From: an uncultured Puniceicoccaceae bacterium
GTDB taxonomy: Bacteria; Verrucomicrobiota; Verrucomicrobiia; Opitutales; Coraliomargaritaceae
Direction of reading: 5' to 3'
DNA: 64,000 nt
Assembly (NCBI GenBank): GCA_905479975.1
Contig: CAJQOS010000022.1
Location: 38,196-102,195, forward strand
Shown here: in pieces, positions 16,456 to 30,674 of the stretch
How the letters are laid out: each line of letters begins with the position of its first letter
How positions within the stretch are numbered: the first letter of the stretch is position 1
Translations under genes and position numbers: made by a program
The notes under the pieces: generated by a model
What the model saw: the letters and a program-made list of their open reading frames with translations, nothing else
What the model was told of the DNA's origin: nothing
Database searches by the model: none

Positions 16456-17253
16456 ATGCCAATTAATCAAAGCGTCGTCATCCCTATGTTGCAGCCGGAC
16501 TCATTGAGTCTCGGCGATTTTCTTGATGAACTCAAGGTCATTGGCTTTCCCGCAGTCGAACTCTGGAATCGAGGAGACGATTTCGAGGCGATCGTCGAGG
16601 CCGCGTGTGCGCGCGATTTACGCGTGGTCTCAATGGTGGGGCATGTCCACGAATCGCCGACCGATGGTTCGCATGCCGAAGGTTTTTCCCGTCGCAGCAA
16701 TCACGACCGCTTGGAGGCTGAACTGCGCGAATCCATCGAGATTGCGGTCAAATATAATATGCCCGGCGTCATCACTTTGAGTGGCCATCGCAACCCCGGT
16801 CAGAGTGACGCTGAAACACTCGACATTTGCGCCGAAGGCCTACGTCGCATCGCGCCCTATGCCGAAGAACAGGGCGTGAATCTCAATATGGAGTTACTTA
16901 ATTCCACAGTCGATCACCCGCATTATATTTGCGACAAGACTGATTGGGCTCTGGAGCTTTGTGAGCGCGTCAATAGTCCCCGCTGCAAGATCCTTTACGA
17001 TATTTACCACATGCAGATCATGGAGGGACACTTGATTCGCAATCTCCAGCGTGCGGCCAAATGGATCGGTCATTATCACACCGCAGGCGTTCCGGGACGG
17101 CACGACCTAGATGACTTGCAAGAGATCAACTATAAGGGTGTCGCTCAGGCGATTGCCGCCACCGGTTATGACCTCTACGTCGGTCACGAGTTTATGCCTA
17201 AGAGCGATGCGTTCGCAGCATTGAAGCAGGCATACTCGGTTGTGAATGTGTGA
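16456..17253 (+). CDS. hyi: Hydroxypyruvate isomerase-like TIM-barrel protein
   Basis: 265 residues forming one xylose-isomerase-like TIM barrel (AP_endonuc_2). Conserved pieces are VELWNRG, MELLNSTVDHPHYICD (metal-binding Glu), KILYDIYHMQIMEG (Asp and His), GHYHTAGVPGRHDL and the final VGHEFMPKSD. This arrangement is characteristic of hydroxypyruvate isomerase, which interconverts hydroxypyruvate and tartronate semialdehyde. Related sugar-phosphate epimerases share the fold. There are no glyoxylate pathway genes nearby to confirm the substrate. Confidence 0.82.
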   Translation: MPINQSVVIPMLQPDSLSLGDFLDELKVIGFPAVELWNRGDDFEAIVEAACARDLRVVSMVGHVHESPTDGSHAEGFSRRSNHDRLEAELRESIEIAVKYNMPGVITLSGHRNPGQSDAETLDICAEGLRRIAPYAEEQGVNLNMELLNSTVDHPHYICDKTDWALELCERVNSPRCKILYDIYHMQIMEGHLIRNLQRAAKWIGHYHTAGVPGRHDLDDLQEINYKGVAQAIAATGYDLYVGHEFMPKSDAFAALKQAYSVVNV

Positions 17254-17264
17254 GGTTTGAGCGT

Positions 17265-17456
17265 TTAGGCTTTCGCTTTTCGCTGCTGGCAGTGCACCAA
17301 GATTGTACGCTTACGGGATTCACTGAGTCGTGCCCAATCGATAATCTCGTCGATCGTTCGATAGCAACCCGTGCAGATGTTCTGACGGTTCGTCGCGCAC
17401 TTATCAGTGCATGGGCTTGGCACTGGTGCGTTGGTTGATTTCACTGGGCGGTGCAT
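17265..17456 (-). CDS. DUF1289 family small cysteine-rich protein
   Basis: 63 residues. The pattern SPCTDKCATNRQNICTGCYRTIDEI with four cysteines, followed by W and R-rich helices, is the DUF1289 signature. These are small, probably metal-binding proteins of unknown function. The start is 14 bp downstream of the DUF5069 gene on the same strand, so the two are likely co-transcribed. Confidence 0.85.
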   Translation of the reverse strand: MHRPVKSTNAPVPSPCTDKCATNRQNICTGCYRTIDEIIDWARLSESRKRTILVHCQQRKAKA

Positions 17457-17470
17457 TTCGGTTCGTAGCG

Positions 17471-17917
17471 CTAGATACGCTGCTCTTCGATGTCATAGAC
17501 GTCGAACCAGTTGTAAACGATTTTATTGGATGGAATGAACTCTGCAATGTAGCCTTCGAGAAAGACCTGCAGGTGAATCGGCATCTCACTGATCCGCTTG
17601 TAGCGTAGATCGTTGTTCCATTGCACCAGCTCTTCTTGAGTGTGCTCGGTTGCGTTGGATTGTATCCATTCGGCCACGGCGGCATCATCCGCTCCTGTTG
17701 CTACAAAGGCCTTAAAGTCTTCCGCAGTGATTCCGGCGAAAGTAAGGAAAAGCTGGTCGAGTGGACAATCGAAGTGATAGTCACCTGCTGTGCCAGCAAG
17801 CACCGCGCGGCACTTGTCGAGCGTGCGCCCTGCGATCACGTAGCCGCCGAGTGTTGCGCGAGGGCTGCGTGGGAATGTGTTACTGAGGTCGAGTGCGTGT
17901 ATCGTTGATGGTGTCAT
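17471..17917 (-). CDS. DUF5069 domain-containing protein
   Basis: 148 residues. The N-terminus ALDLSNTFPRSPRATLGGYVIAGRTLDKCRA is typical of DUF5069 proteins, common in Verrucomicrobiota and Planctomycetota. The remainder (DCPLDQLFLTFAGITAEDFKAF and a helical C-terminus) agrees. It is cytosolic and its function is unknown. It leads the pair with the DUF1289 gene. Confidence 0.85.
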   Translation of the reverse strand: MTPSTIHALDLSNTFPRSPRATLGGYVIAGRTLDKCRAVLAGTAGDYHFDCPLDQLFLTFAGITAEDFKAFVATGADDAAVAEWIQSNATEHTQEELVQWNNDLRYKRISEMPIHLQVFLEGYIAEFIPSNKIVYNWFDVYDIEEQRI

Positions 17918-18246
17918 AATGGATAGGAGAGTGGTTGGGGGAGGATTCTATTCCGTGTGATCTGATCGAGTATTTGGGGGTATTATGCTTCTGCTCAAAC
18001 GTGACACAGGCATTTCTGCCTGTTCTTTATACACATTTCTAGCCTCTAACTTAGGATACGTAACATTAACCGCCCGCTCCGCTTGAGAACGCCGAGGACG
18101 CCGAGATCTTGAGATTCAAGTTAGGCAACTGTTCGGATTCTCACGCGTAATACACTCTTTTTTGCTTCAGACAGGACGTCGGTCTGCCGGAAATGGCGTA
18201 GCAATGTCTCTATGACGTTGAGGACAGACAGCAATGTCTGTATCAC
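17918..18246. other. Intergenic region between DUF5069 and uvrA with dispersed repeats
   Basis: No credible gene in 329 bp. It holds a hairpin (ACAGGCA TTTC TGCCTGT, 18006-18023), degenerate 9-mers of the GAACGCCGAGGACGCCGAG type at 18090-18110, and one copy of the GGTCTGCCG..GGCGTAGCAATG repeat (18175-18206). AGCAATGTCT also occurs twice. The uvrA transcript must end somewhere here. Confidence 0.6.
18175..18206 (+). repeat. Dispersed GGTCTGCCG/GGCGTAGCAATG repeat, copy 1
   Basis: GTCGGTCTGCCGGAAATGG then CGTAGCAATGTC closely matches two copies upstream of the symporter gene at 60644-60673 and 60709-60739. Confidence 0.6.
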
Positions 18247-24039
<5,793 letters not shown>

Positions 24040-24282
24040 GTGTGTGACGCGTGAGCGTGCGGAAATTCGAAAGTGGTAGAAGGCTTAAACGCTATAGGCT
24101 GAGATACCTTACAGCTCAGACTATTCCTGAAAAGAAAAGAATAGTGCTTGTTTGTTCAGTGGGCGCTCTGGGGTAGGTGGCTTGCTTTAGCTGGTCACCC
24201 GATTGGCCGTGATCTGTCGACTTGAAGTGCCGGTTGAGCACCCATTTGACACGCTCAGGGTCTACGACCTAAAGGAACTCGA

Positions 24283-26610
24283 CTACTTTTCTTCGGAGAT
24301 AATTTGGCTGTCTTCGACGGCTTTGCGCAGTCGGCGGCGTAGGTGAGTGCGGCGGATTTGTTGGTCGTTGTTTTTAACGGCCATGGAGTAGGCGTCGAGT
24401 GAGCCGACGAGGTAGACCTTTTGGCGGGCGCGGGTGATGCCGGTGTAAACCAGATTTCGCTGCAGAAGCATGAAGTGTTGCTTGAGGAGCGGGATGATGA
24501 CGACGGGATATTCGCTGCCCTGGCTCTTGTGGATGGAGATGCAGTAGGCGAGCTGGACTTCGGAGAGTTCGCCTTTGGTGTATTCAATCGTTTCGCCTGA
24601 AAATTCGATGGTGAGGCCAGAGCTGTCTGCGGCGATGGCGCGGATGATGCCCATGTCGCCGTTGAAGACGTTTTTGTCGTAGTTGTTGCGGGTCTGAATG
24701 ACTTTATCGCCGATGCGGAAGGTTGCGGTGCCGTAGGGGATTTCGGCTGGGAGTGGCTTGCGAGTTTTCTCGCGGAAGTGTGTTTGTTTGGCGGGGGCGT
24801 AGTCGGGGTCGGAGCGGAGTTTGGACTCGGCGGCGGATTTTGGGTTGAGCGCTTCTTGTATCTCGGCATTGAGCACGGTGATGCCGCCGGTGCCACGGTG
24901 CATGGGGGACATGACTTGAATGTCGCGGACTGCGTTTGCTTTGTGGTGCTTGGGGATGTAGTCGCGGGCGAGGTAGATGATCGCCTGCACGCATTGCTCG
25001 GGGGTGTCGGCTTCGATGAAGCTGAAATCATTGCTGGCTTGAAGGTCGCGCAGGCTGCGGAAGGTGGAGCCAGGGTGGCACTCGCCCTTTAGGATGCCGT
25101 GGGCGGTGGTAACGATGCCGCTTTCTTTGCCTTGTCGATAAATGGTGTCGAGGCGGGTGACGGTGGCGGGCGGGGCTGCCATGAGATCGCCGAGGATGTT
25201 GCCTGCACCGACGGAGGGGAGTTGGTCGGCGTCACCAACCAGTAACAAGTGGGCGCTGCTGGGGACGGCTTGCATCAAGCTGGCGGCCAGGCGTGTGTCG
25301 AGCATACTGGTCTCGTCGAGAATCAGTAGATCGCAGGGCAGTGGGTTGTCTTCGTTGTAGGTAAAGGTGCGGGTGGCGCCGTCGTATTTGAGCAGTCGAT
25401 GGATGGTGCTGGCGGGCGCGCCTGAGGCTTCGGCGAGGCGTTGCGCGGCACGGCCAGTGGGCGAGGCGAGTAGGATGCGGGTGCGCTTGGCGCGGAGAAT
25501 ATCGACGACTGCGCGGAGGATGGTGGTTTTACCTGTGCCGGGGCCGCCGGTGATGATGGAGACTTTGGAGGTGAGCGTCTTGCGGAGTGCTTCGGCTTGT
25601 TGATCGGCAAATTCGAAGCCTGCTTTTTGCTGCGCCCATGTGATCGCTGGCTCCAGCTTGATGGCTGGTAGCATGGATGCGGTGCTGTGGATGCGAGCGA
25701 TGGACTCGGCGATGCGTTTCTCGGCGCTGGCTGTGGTCGGGATTTGGCAAGCGGGGCCGAGAAATTCGTTTTTCTCGTCGAATGCTTTAATGGAGAGGAG
25801 CTTTTTTGCATCGGTTAGGCCATGTATGCGGCGTTGAATGTCGACCGGATCCACGCCGAGAAGCTTGGTGGCATGTTCGAGGATCATTTGCTCGGTGCCG
25901 AGCGTGTGGCCTTCGTCTTCAAGGGTGCGCATGGTGTGGACGATGCCTGCGTCGATGCGCTCTTTCGAGTTGGTGGGAAACCCGAGGTTGAGGGCGATCT
26001 TATCGGCGGTTTTGAAGCCGATGCGCTCAATGTCTTCGGCGAGTCGGTAGGGCTCGTCTTGTAGGATGCGCTTGGTGGCATTGCCGTATTTTTTGACGAG
26101 TCGCACACATTGTGACGGGGTGACGCCATAGGTCTGCAAAAACATCATGACATCGCGCACGGCGCTTTGCTCGTCCCACGCGGCTTTGATGGATTTGGCG
26201 CGCGTCTTGCCGATGCCAGGGATCTCGTGTAGGCGGCCGGAGTTTTCGCTAATAATTGCCAGGGTGTCGGCGCCGAAGTGGTCGACGATTTTCTTGGCGT
26301 AGGATTTGCCGATGCCGTGAATCAGGCCACTGCCTAGATATTTACGGATGCCGTGGACGGAGGCGGGGAGTTGTGATTTGAAGCTGCCGACTTTGAATTG
26401 GTCGCCGTGTGTGGCGTGGCGCGTCCATTGACCGTTGAGTTGCAGGGTTTCGCCGCATTGCACGCCGGGGAGTGGGCCGAGGACAGTGACTGGGCGTTTG
26501 CCGTTGGTGACGCTGACCTCGGCCACGCAATAGGCGTTCTCTTCGTTGAAGAAGATGATCCTTTCGAGGACACCGGTAATGGTTTGGTCGTTTGAGTTGT
26601 TGTCTGCCAT
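24283..26610 (-). CDS. recD2: RecD2-type ATP-dependent DNA helicase (SF1B)
   Basis: 775 residues. The N-terminal OB-like part and helix-hairpin-helix repeats (HEIPGIGKTRAKSI and similar, about residues 100-200) precede the SF1B core. Motifs seen are I (ITGGPGTGKTTILRA, about residue 357), II (LLILDETSMLD), III (LLVGDADQLPSVGAG), V (SIHKSQGSEYPVVI) and VI (LVYTGITRARQKVYL). RecD2 is a 5'-3' helicase found without RecBC and implicated in DNA repair. Start 26610 is chosen because sequence upstream looks non-coding and overlaps the terminator. The gene lies upstream of uvrA on the same strand, separated by 243 bp with no recognisable feature. Confidence 0.93.
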   Translation of the reverse strand: MADNNSNDQTITGVLERIIFFNEENAYCVAEVSVTNGKRPVTVLGPLPGVQCGETLQLNGQWTRHATHGDQFKVGSFKSQLPASVHGIRKYLGSGLIHGIGKSYAKKIVDHFGADTLAIISENSGRLHEIPGIGKTRAKSIKAAWDEQSAVRDVMMFLQTYGVTPSQCVRLVKKYGNATKRILQDEPYRLAEDIERIGFKTADKIALNLGFPTNSKERIDAGIVHTMRTLEDEGHTLGTEQMILEHATKLLGVDPVDIQRRIHGLTDAKKLLSIKAFDEKNEFLGPACQIPTTASAEKRIAESIARIHSTASMLPAIKLEPAITWAQQKAGFEFADQQAEALRKTLTSKVSIITGGPGTGKTTILRAVVDILRAKRTRILLASPTGRAAQRLAEASGAPASTIHRLLKYDGATRTFTYNEDNPLPCDLLILDETSMLDTRLAASLMQAVPSSAHLLLVGDADQLPSVGAGNILGDLMAAPPATVTRLDTIYRQGKESGIVTTAHGILKGECHPGSTFRSLRDLQASNDFSFIEADTPEQCVQAIIYLARDYIPKHHKANAVRDIQVMSPMHRGTGGITVLNAEIQEALNPKSAAESKLRSDPDYAPAKQTHFREKTRKPLPAEIPYGTATFRIGDKVIQTRNNYDKNVFNGDMGIIRAIAADSSGLTIEFSGETIEYTKGELSEVQLAYCISIHKSQGSEYPVVIIPLLKQHFMLLQRNLVYTGITRARQKVYLVGSLDAYSMAVKNNDQQIRRTHLRRRLRKAVEDSQIISEEK

Positions 26611-26682
26611 AAAGTGAGCGCTTCTAAGAAGGGCTACAGAAGCAGATGGGAAGGTCAATGCGTGGTGTGACTTTGAGCACGA

Positions 26683-26714
26683 AAAAGCCCCCGCTGGCGT
26701 GCGAGGGCTTTTGA
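26683..26714. terminator. Terminator between recD2 and the discoidin-like gene
   Basis: AAAAGCCCCCGC pairs with GCGAGGGCTTTT (one mismatch) around TGGCGT. A and T runs flank it. It lies 17 bp beyond the stop of the minus-strand secreted protein gene. Confidence 0.8.
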
Positions 26715-26730
26715 TTTTAAAAGGCATCAA

Positions 26731-28134
26731 TTAATTCGAGATGACCGGCGGTGGCGGCGGTGGCGGTGGCGGTGGTGGCCCCGGTAATCCTTGGTCGGCG
26801 TCTGCTGTAAAGAAGATGTCCTCAAACGGCACGTCGCCGATCACGTCGATTCCGCCGAAGCTGAATGGAGTGGGCGCTGCTTGAGCTTTATGAATGCGCA
26901 GATCCGCAGAGCTAGGCACATAGTGTGCAGTTTCGACCTTATAGTCGGATTGAAGATTCTCAGGTGTGAACCGGACGATCACGTATCTGCGCTCAATTTC
27001 ATCGAAGATATGGTGTAGACGCGTATGCTCACCCTTTACGTAGACGCTGTATGAATCCTCGATGTCGAAGAAGAAATCATTTGGCACGCGGACGATTTGC
27101 TGAGGTGTCGTTGCTGCCATTAAATATTCGAAGTTCGAATCGTTGTTGGCTGCGAGTTCGGCACGTTCTACATGGCCGAGTGCATTGGTGTAGGTCGCGA
27201 CGCCTGTTTGGTTGTCGTCGTTGAACTCACTGGGCAAGTGGTTGGTTAGATACACTTGCAGCGTGCCGGGTTGCCCGGGATTGAAGTGAGCAGCGATGGA
27301 GCGCATTTGCGTCTTCTTGCGCAGATCAATGATCACGATCGACTCTTCATCTCCAGGGAATTGGTGAGAGGTCGTCGGGTCATCATCCTGCAGGTTGTAA
27401 ACGTCCTCTAGGGCTCCGCCGCTGGCATAGATGATGCGGCTGCCTGTGTAAGCGGCTCCAAAATCATAGTCGATGATGGGGGACTGTGCCTTGATGGTTT
27501 CCTCGGTTTCCTCACCTTTGCCGATTTGAATGCTGGCTTTGGTGATATCCATAGAGCCAGTCGCGCCGAAGTGGCCGATGCGCCCTTGGGTGACGATATT
27601 GAACCGCACCAGCAGGTAGCGGGTATCAATCTCGGTGAAGGTCGCGGATGGGATGACGCCCTCATTGAATGCGACTGGTTGTGTGAGCTTGACCCATTTT
27701 CCGCTGTTGAGCGGATCCAGTGCGTTCGAGGACATGATTTGCATGGTTCCTGTCGCGCTCTCATTATTAAAGAAGAAGCGGGAGACCTTCATAAACTGTC
27801 CGAGGTCTATGATGTAGTCGTGCTGTCCTTGAGGAATCGTGTAGGTCAGCGCGGAATTATCGCTGAGCAGGACGGATTCGTCAAAATATCCAACATCCGG
27901 GACTTGAATACGTAGGAACTGTTCGTCTTTAACGAGGACTAGCGTCGCTCCCATATGCCAACGAGCTAGGTTTTTCTGAATGCGTTGGAGTCGTTGTTCG
28001 CTGGGGGCGGGCACGCGGTAGAGGTCTATCGGCGGAGCTGGTTGCGCTTGCGCAGTGATGTTTAGTGCGAGGGCAACTCCAGCGAAAAATAACCCGAAGA
28101 TTATTTTTTGAGGCATGTGAGTATGTGTGCTCAT
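26731..28134 (-). CDS. Secreted protein with discoidin-like repeats and a polyproline C-terminus
   Basis: About 467 residues from the ATG at 28134 (28116 is also possible). It has a signal peptide (MPQKIIFGLFFAGVALALNITAQA). Two regions look like F5/8 (discoidin)-type beta-sandwiches: ALTYTIPQGQHDYIIDLG with VKLTQPVAFNEG, and EESIVIIDLRKKTQMRSIAAHF with RYVIVRFTPEN. The C-terminus ends in eleven consecutive prolines before VISN, encoded by a GGTGGC-type repeat. It diverges from the polysaccharide-export cluster and may bind surface glycans. The family name is tentative. Confidence 0.6.
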   Translation of the reverse strand: MSTHTHMPQKIIFGLFFAGVALALNITAQAQPAPPIDLYRVPAPSEQRLQRIQKNLARWHMGATLVLVKDEQFLRIQVPDVGYFDESVLLSDNSALTYTIPQGQHDYIIDLGQFMKVSRFFFNNESATGTMQIMSSNALDPLNSGKWVKLTQPVAFNEGVIPSATFTEIDTRYLLVRFNIVTQGRIGHFGATGSMDITKASIQIGKGEETEETIKAQSPIIDYDFGAAYTGSRIIYASGGALEDVYNLQDDDPTTSHQFPGDEESIVIIDLRKKTQMRSIAAHFNPGQPGTLQVYLTNHLPSEFNDDNQTGVATYTNALGHVERAELAANNDSNFEYLMAATTPQQIVRVPNDFFFDIEDSYSVYVKGEHTRLHHIFDEIERRYVIVRFTPENLQSDYKVETAHYVPSSADLRIHKAQAAPTPFSFGGIDVIGDVPFEDIFFTADADQGLPGPPPPPPPPPPPVISN

Positions 28135-28348
28135 TGGATTGGTGATTTGGTAAGAGGGGTCTGTTGTATTTCTTTGCAATTTACTTAATATTAACAACTG
28201 GTGAATTGCAAACATCTAATTCTAAAGGAGTTAAATCCTCGGATTTAGGCCTTTACTGATTGTCCTTCCCAGATACCATGTCTCATACTCACACATTGCA
28301 AATGTGCCATTGGGCCTTATTTCATTTATTCCTCAACCGACTTGTATT

Positions 28349-29653
28349 GTGATTGCTTCTCAATTTTCTGTTTTCCGACGTATCAACGGGTCTTATATTA
28401 TTTTAGCGGTGCTTGCAGCTGTCATGGCTGTGCCGCTTTCAGCGCAAATTTACGGAACCCCAGATTTTGCGCCCTTTTTGTTAGATAAGCGCGTGGAGCG
28501 CGAAGATTATAACCTTCGGCTTGGGCCTGTTCTGGTCGATGTCGTTGGAACTTTCGAAGTCGAGTATAACGACAATATTAATTATTCTGAGAATAATGCG
28601 CTGGATGACTTTATTTTGAAGCCAGGGATTTTGTTTGGTTTGAAATGGCAGATCAATGAAGAGAATGAGCTCGATGTGAATCTTGGGGCAGAATATTGGC
28701 ACTACGTGGATAATGATGAGTTTAATGATGTGTCCAATCAGGTGTCGTTGGCGCCAGGCACAGAACTGTCCTATCGTGTTTTGGTCGGCGATATGATCTT
28801 CCGTGTGTATGATCAGATTGAATATTCATTTGATACGGCGGATGCTGTGGTGGTGGATAGTAACGGGGATGTGGTTGAGGGGGATCCGACCTCGTTTGCT
28901 CGTTATCAGAATGTTTTTGGTGTCCAGTCGGAGTGGTTTATTGGCGAGAATGTATTCGCGGCTCAGTTGAGTCGGACGGACGTCTGGAGCCCGGATGATG
29001 AGTATGAATATATTAACCGTGAAGAGTATAAGGCCGCGTTGAATGTAGAGCGTGATTTGGCTGCGAACTTTACCGTGGGTGTGGGCACCTCGTATACGAC
29101 GGTTGATTACGATGAGGATGTGAATAATGATGGTTCGGAGTTTTCCGTCGGCCCTTACTTTGACTGGAAAATCACTGAGCTAGTCAGCTTATATACGGGT
29201 GTGTCATGGAACTATCTGGATTATGATACTGGAGGCTCCGCTGATGATACGAGGTATGGAAACGATGATCAGCCGAGTGACCTGAGCTGGATGATGCGGC
29301 TGAGCCATACTGCGAACGACGTGTTCAATCACCAACTGGAGTGGTATCGTGCGATCACTGGTGGCACCTCCTCGAACTATAACGAGATCGACGGCATTCG
29401 TTATACTGCGGCGTATAACCTCACTGAGCGCGTCCGCCTCGATGGTACGCTTGGTTATGAGGAGAATGAAAGCTCGGGTGGTTTGATTAATGACGACTTC
29501 GAGCGTTGGATATGTGGTCTCTCGACTGAATTGGTTCTTGGGCCGAAGTTAACTGCGGAACTCGGCTATCGTTATATTGATAAAGATTCGGATGCAGAGT
29601 ATCAAAGTTATGATCAAAATCAGTTTCGTCTTCTCTTAAAATATGACTTTTAA
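28349..29653 (+). CDS. Outer-membrane beta-barrel protein of a polysaccharide export cluster
   Basis: About 434 residues. The GTG at 28349 gives a good signal peptide (FRRINGSYIILAVLAAVMAV, cleavage after AQ); a GTG at 28304 would add 15 residues. The mature protein alternates polar and aromatic residues, is rich in Asp, Tyr and Asn, and ends LLLKYDF, a typical C-terminal barrel strand with terminal Phe. Proteins like this occur next to Wza/Wzc genes in exopolysaccharide loci and are annotated as outer-membrane beta-barrel or EpsL-like. It is 17 bp upstream of the Wza-like gene, so probably an operon. Role inferred from context. Confidence 0.72.
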   Translation: MIASQFSVFRRINGSYIILAVLAAVMAVPLSAQIYGTPDFAPFLLDKRVEREDYNLRLGPVLVDVVGTFEVEYNDNINYSENNALDDFILKPGILFGLKWQINEENELDVNLGAEYWHYVDNDEFNDVSNQVSLAPGTELSYRVLVGDMIFRVYDQIEYSFDTADAVVVDSNGDVVEGDPTSFARYQNVFGVQSEWFIGENVFAAQLSRTDVWSPDDEYEYINREEYKAALNVERDLAANFTVGVGTSYTTVDYDEDVNNDGSEFSVGPYFDWKITELVSLYTGVSWNYLDYDTGGSADDTRYGNDDQPSDLSWMMRLSHTANDVFNHQLEWYRAITGGTSSNYNEIDGIRYTAAYNLTERVRLDGTLGYEENESSGGLINDDFERWICGLSTELVLGPKLTAELGYRYIDKDSDAEYQSYDQNQFRLLLKYDF

Positions 29654-29670
29654 GGAAGTGCTACGAAAAT

Positions 29671-30624
29671 ATGTTTGTATCAATTAAGCCATGGGCACTG
29701 CTAAGTGCTGTTCTATTATCGATCCTGAGTCAGGTGCATGGCCAAGCTGCAGAGGCGACGGCGCCTGCGGCGCATGTTGCTAATACTGGAGTTTCTGCTG
29801 ATGCTGCGCCGACCCAAATGGCGCTGCTTGATGACGACTGGGAGTTACAGATCGGAGATCGTTTGGTCTATCAAGTGATGGAAGAGCAGGAGGAAGAACT
29901 GCTACTTGCAGTGAATGGAAATGGTGAATTGCTGGTGCCTCTGCTTGGCTCAATTGCGGCAAAAGGAAAGACGAGTAAGGGCTTGGCCTACGAAATTAAA
30001 AAAGAATTGGAGGTGGATTTCTTTTACCGAGCGACGGTTTTGATTAGCCAGCGTGAAGCCGATCGAAACCGAGGCCGTGTTAAGGTGATTGGCCAAGTCA
30101 ATCGTCAAGGCGAGCAGCTGATTCCAGCAGATTCGCCACTGACACTGAGTCAGGCAATCTTGGCTAGCGGTGGTTTTACCCTGCATGCAGATCAGTCTAA
30201 GGTCAGTGTTGTTTCGGCTGGGCAAGAAGACCCGCGCATTGAGGTGGATTTGGGGGCGATGCTTTCGAGTGGTGACTTATCACAGGACCTCATCCTGAGC
30301 TCTGGTGATGTCGTAATTGTTGCGCAAGCTGACCACGCCGGTAGTCAGGTATATGTGCTTGGTGCAGTGAACGCGCCTGGCCTATATTCGATTCGAGGCA
30401 GTCAATTCACTTTAAGTCAGGTGATCTTAATGGCGGAGGGCTTTACTCGATTTGCTCGGAAAAATAAGGTTCGTCTGGTTTCAAAAAACGAGAAAGGCGA
30501 AAAGACCGAATCACTCGTGAATGTTGATAAAATACTCGATGGAGGTGATCGCAGTAATGATCCTATCGTGAAGCCTGGAGATATGATTATAGTGGATGAG
30601 AAGATGATTAGCTTTACTGGCTGA
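29671..30624 (+). CDS. Wza-like polysaccharide export protein with SLBB domains
   Basis: 317 residues with an N-terminal signal (PWALLSAVLLSILSQVHGQA). It then has a Poly_export domain (WELQIGDRLVYQVMEEQEEELLLAV, NGELLVPLLGSIAAKGKTSKGL) and two SLBB domains (about residues 125-215 and 220-310, with GQVNRQGEQLIPADSPLTLSQ and GAVNAPGLYSIRG). It forms the periplasmic/outer-membrane conduit for exopolysaccharide. The N-terminus lacks a clear lipobox cysteine, unlike classical Wza. AAGGA sits upstream of the ATG. Confidence 0.9.
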   Translation: MFVSIKPWALLSAVLLSILSQVHGQAAEATAPAAHVANTGVSADAAPTQMALLDDDWELQIGDRLVYQVMEEQEEELLLAVNGNGELLVPLLGSIAAKGKTSKGLAYEIKKELEVDFFYRATVLISQREADRNRGRVKVIGQVNRQGEQLIPADSPLTLSQAILASGGFTLHADQSKVSVVSAGQEDPRIEVDLGAMLSSGDLSQDLILSSGDVVIVAQADHAGSQVYVLGAVNAPGLYSIRGSQFTLSQVILMAEGFTRFARKNKVRLVSKNEKGEKTESLVNVDKILDGGDRSNDPIVKPGDMIIVDEKMISFTG

Positions 30625-30674
30625 TCGCCGTGGTGAACTGTTGGCGATTAGGATAATTTCGGGATTTCGAATAC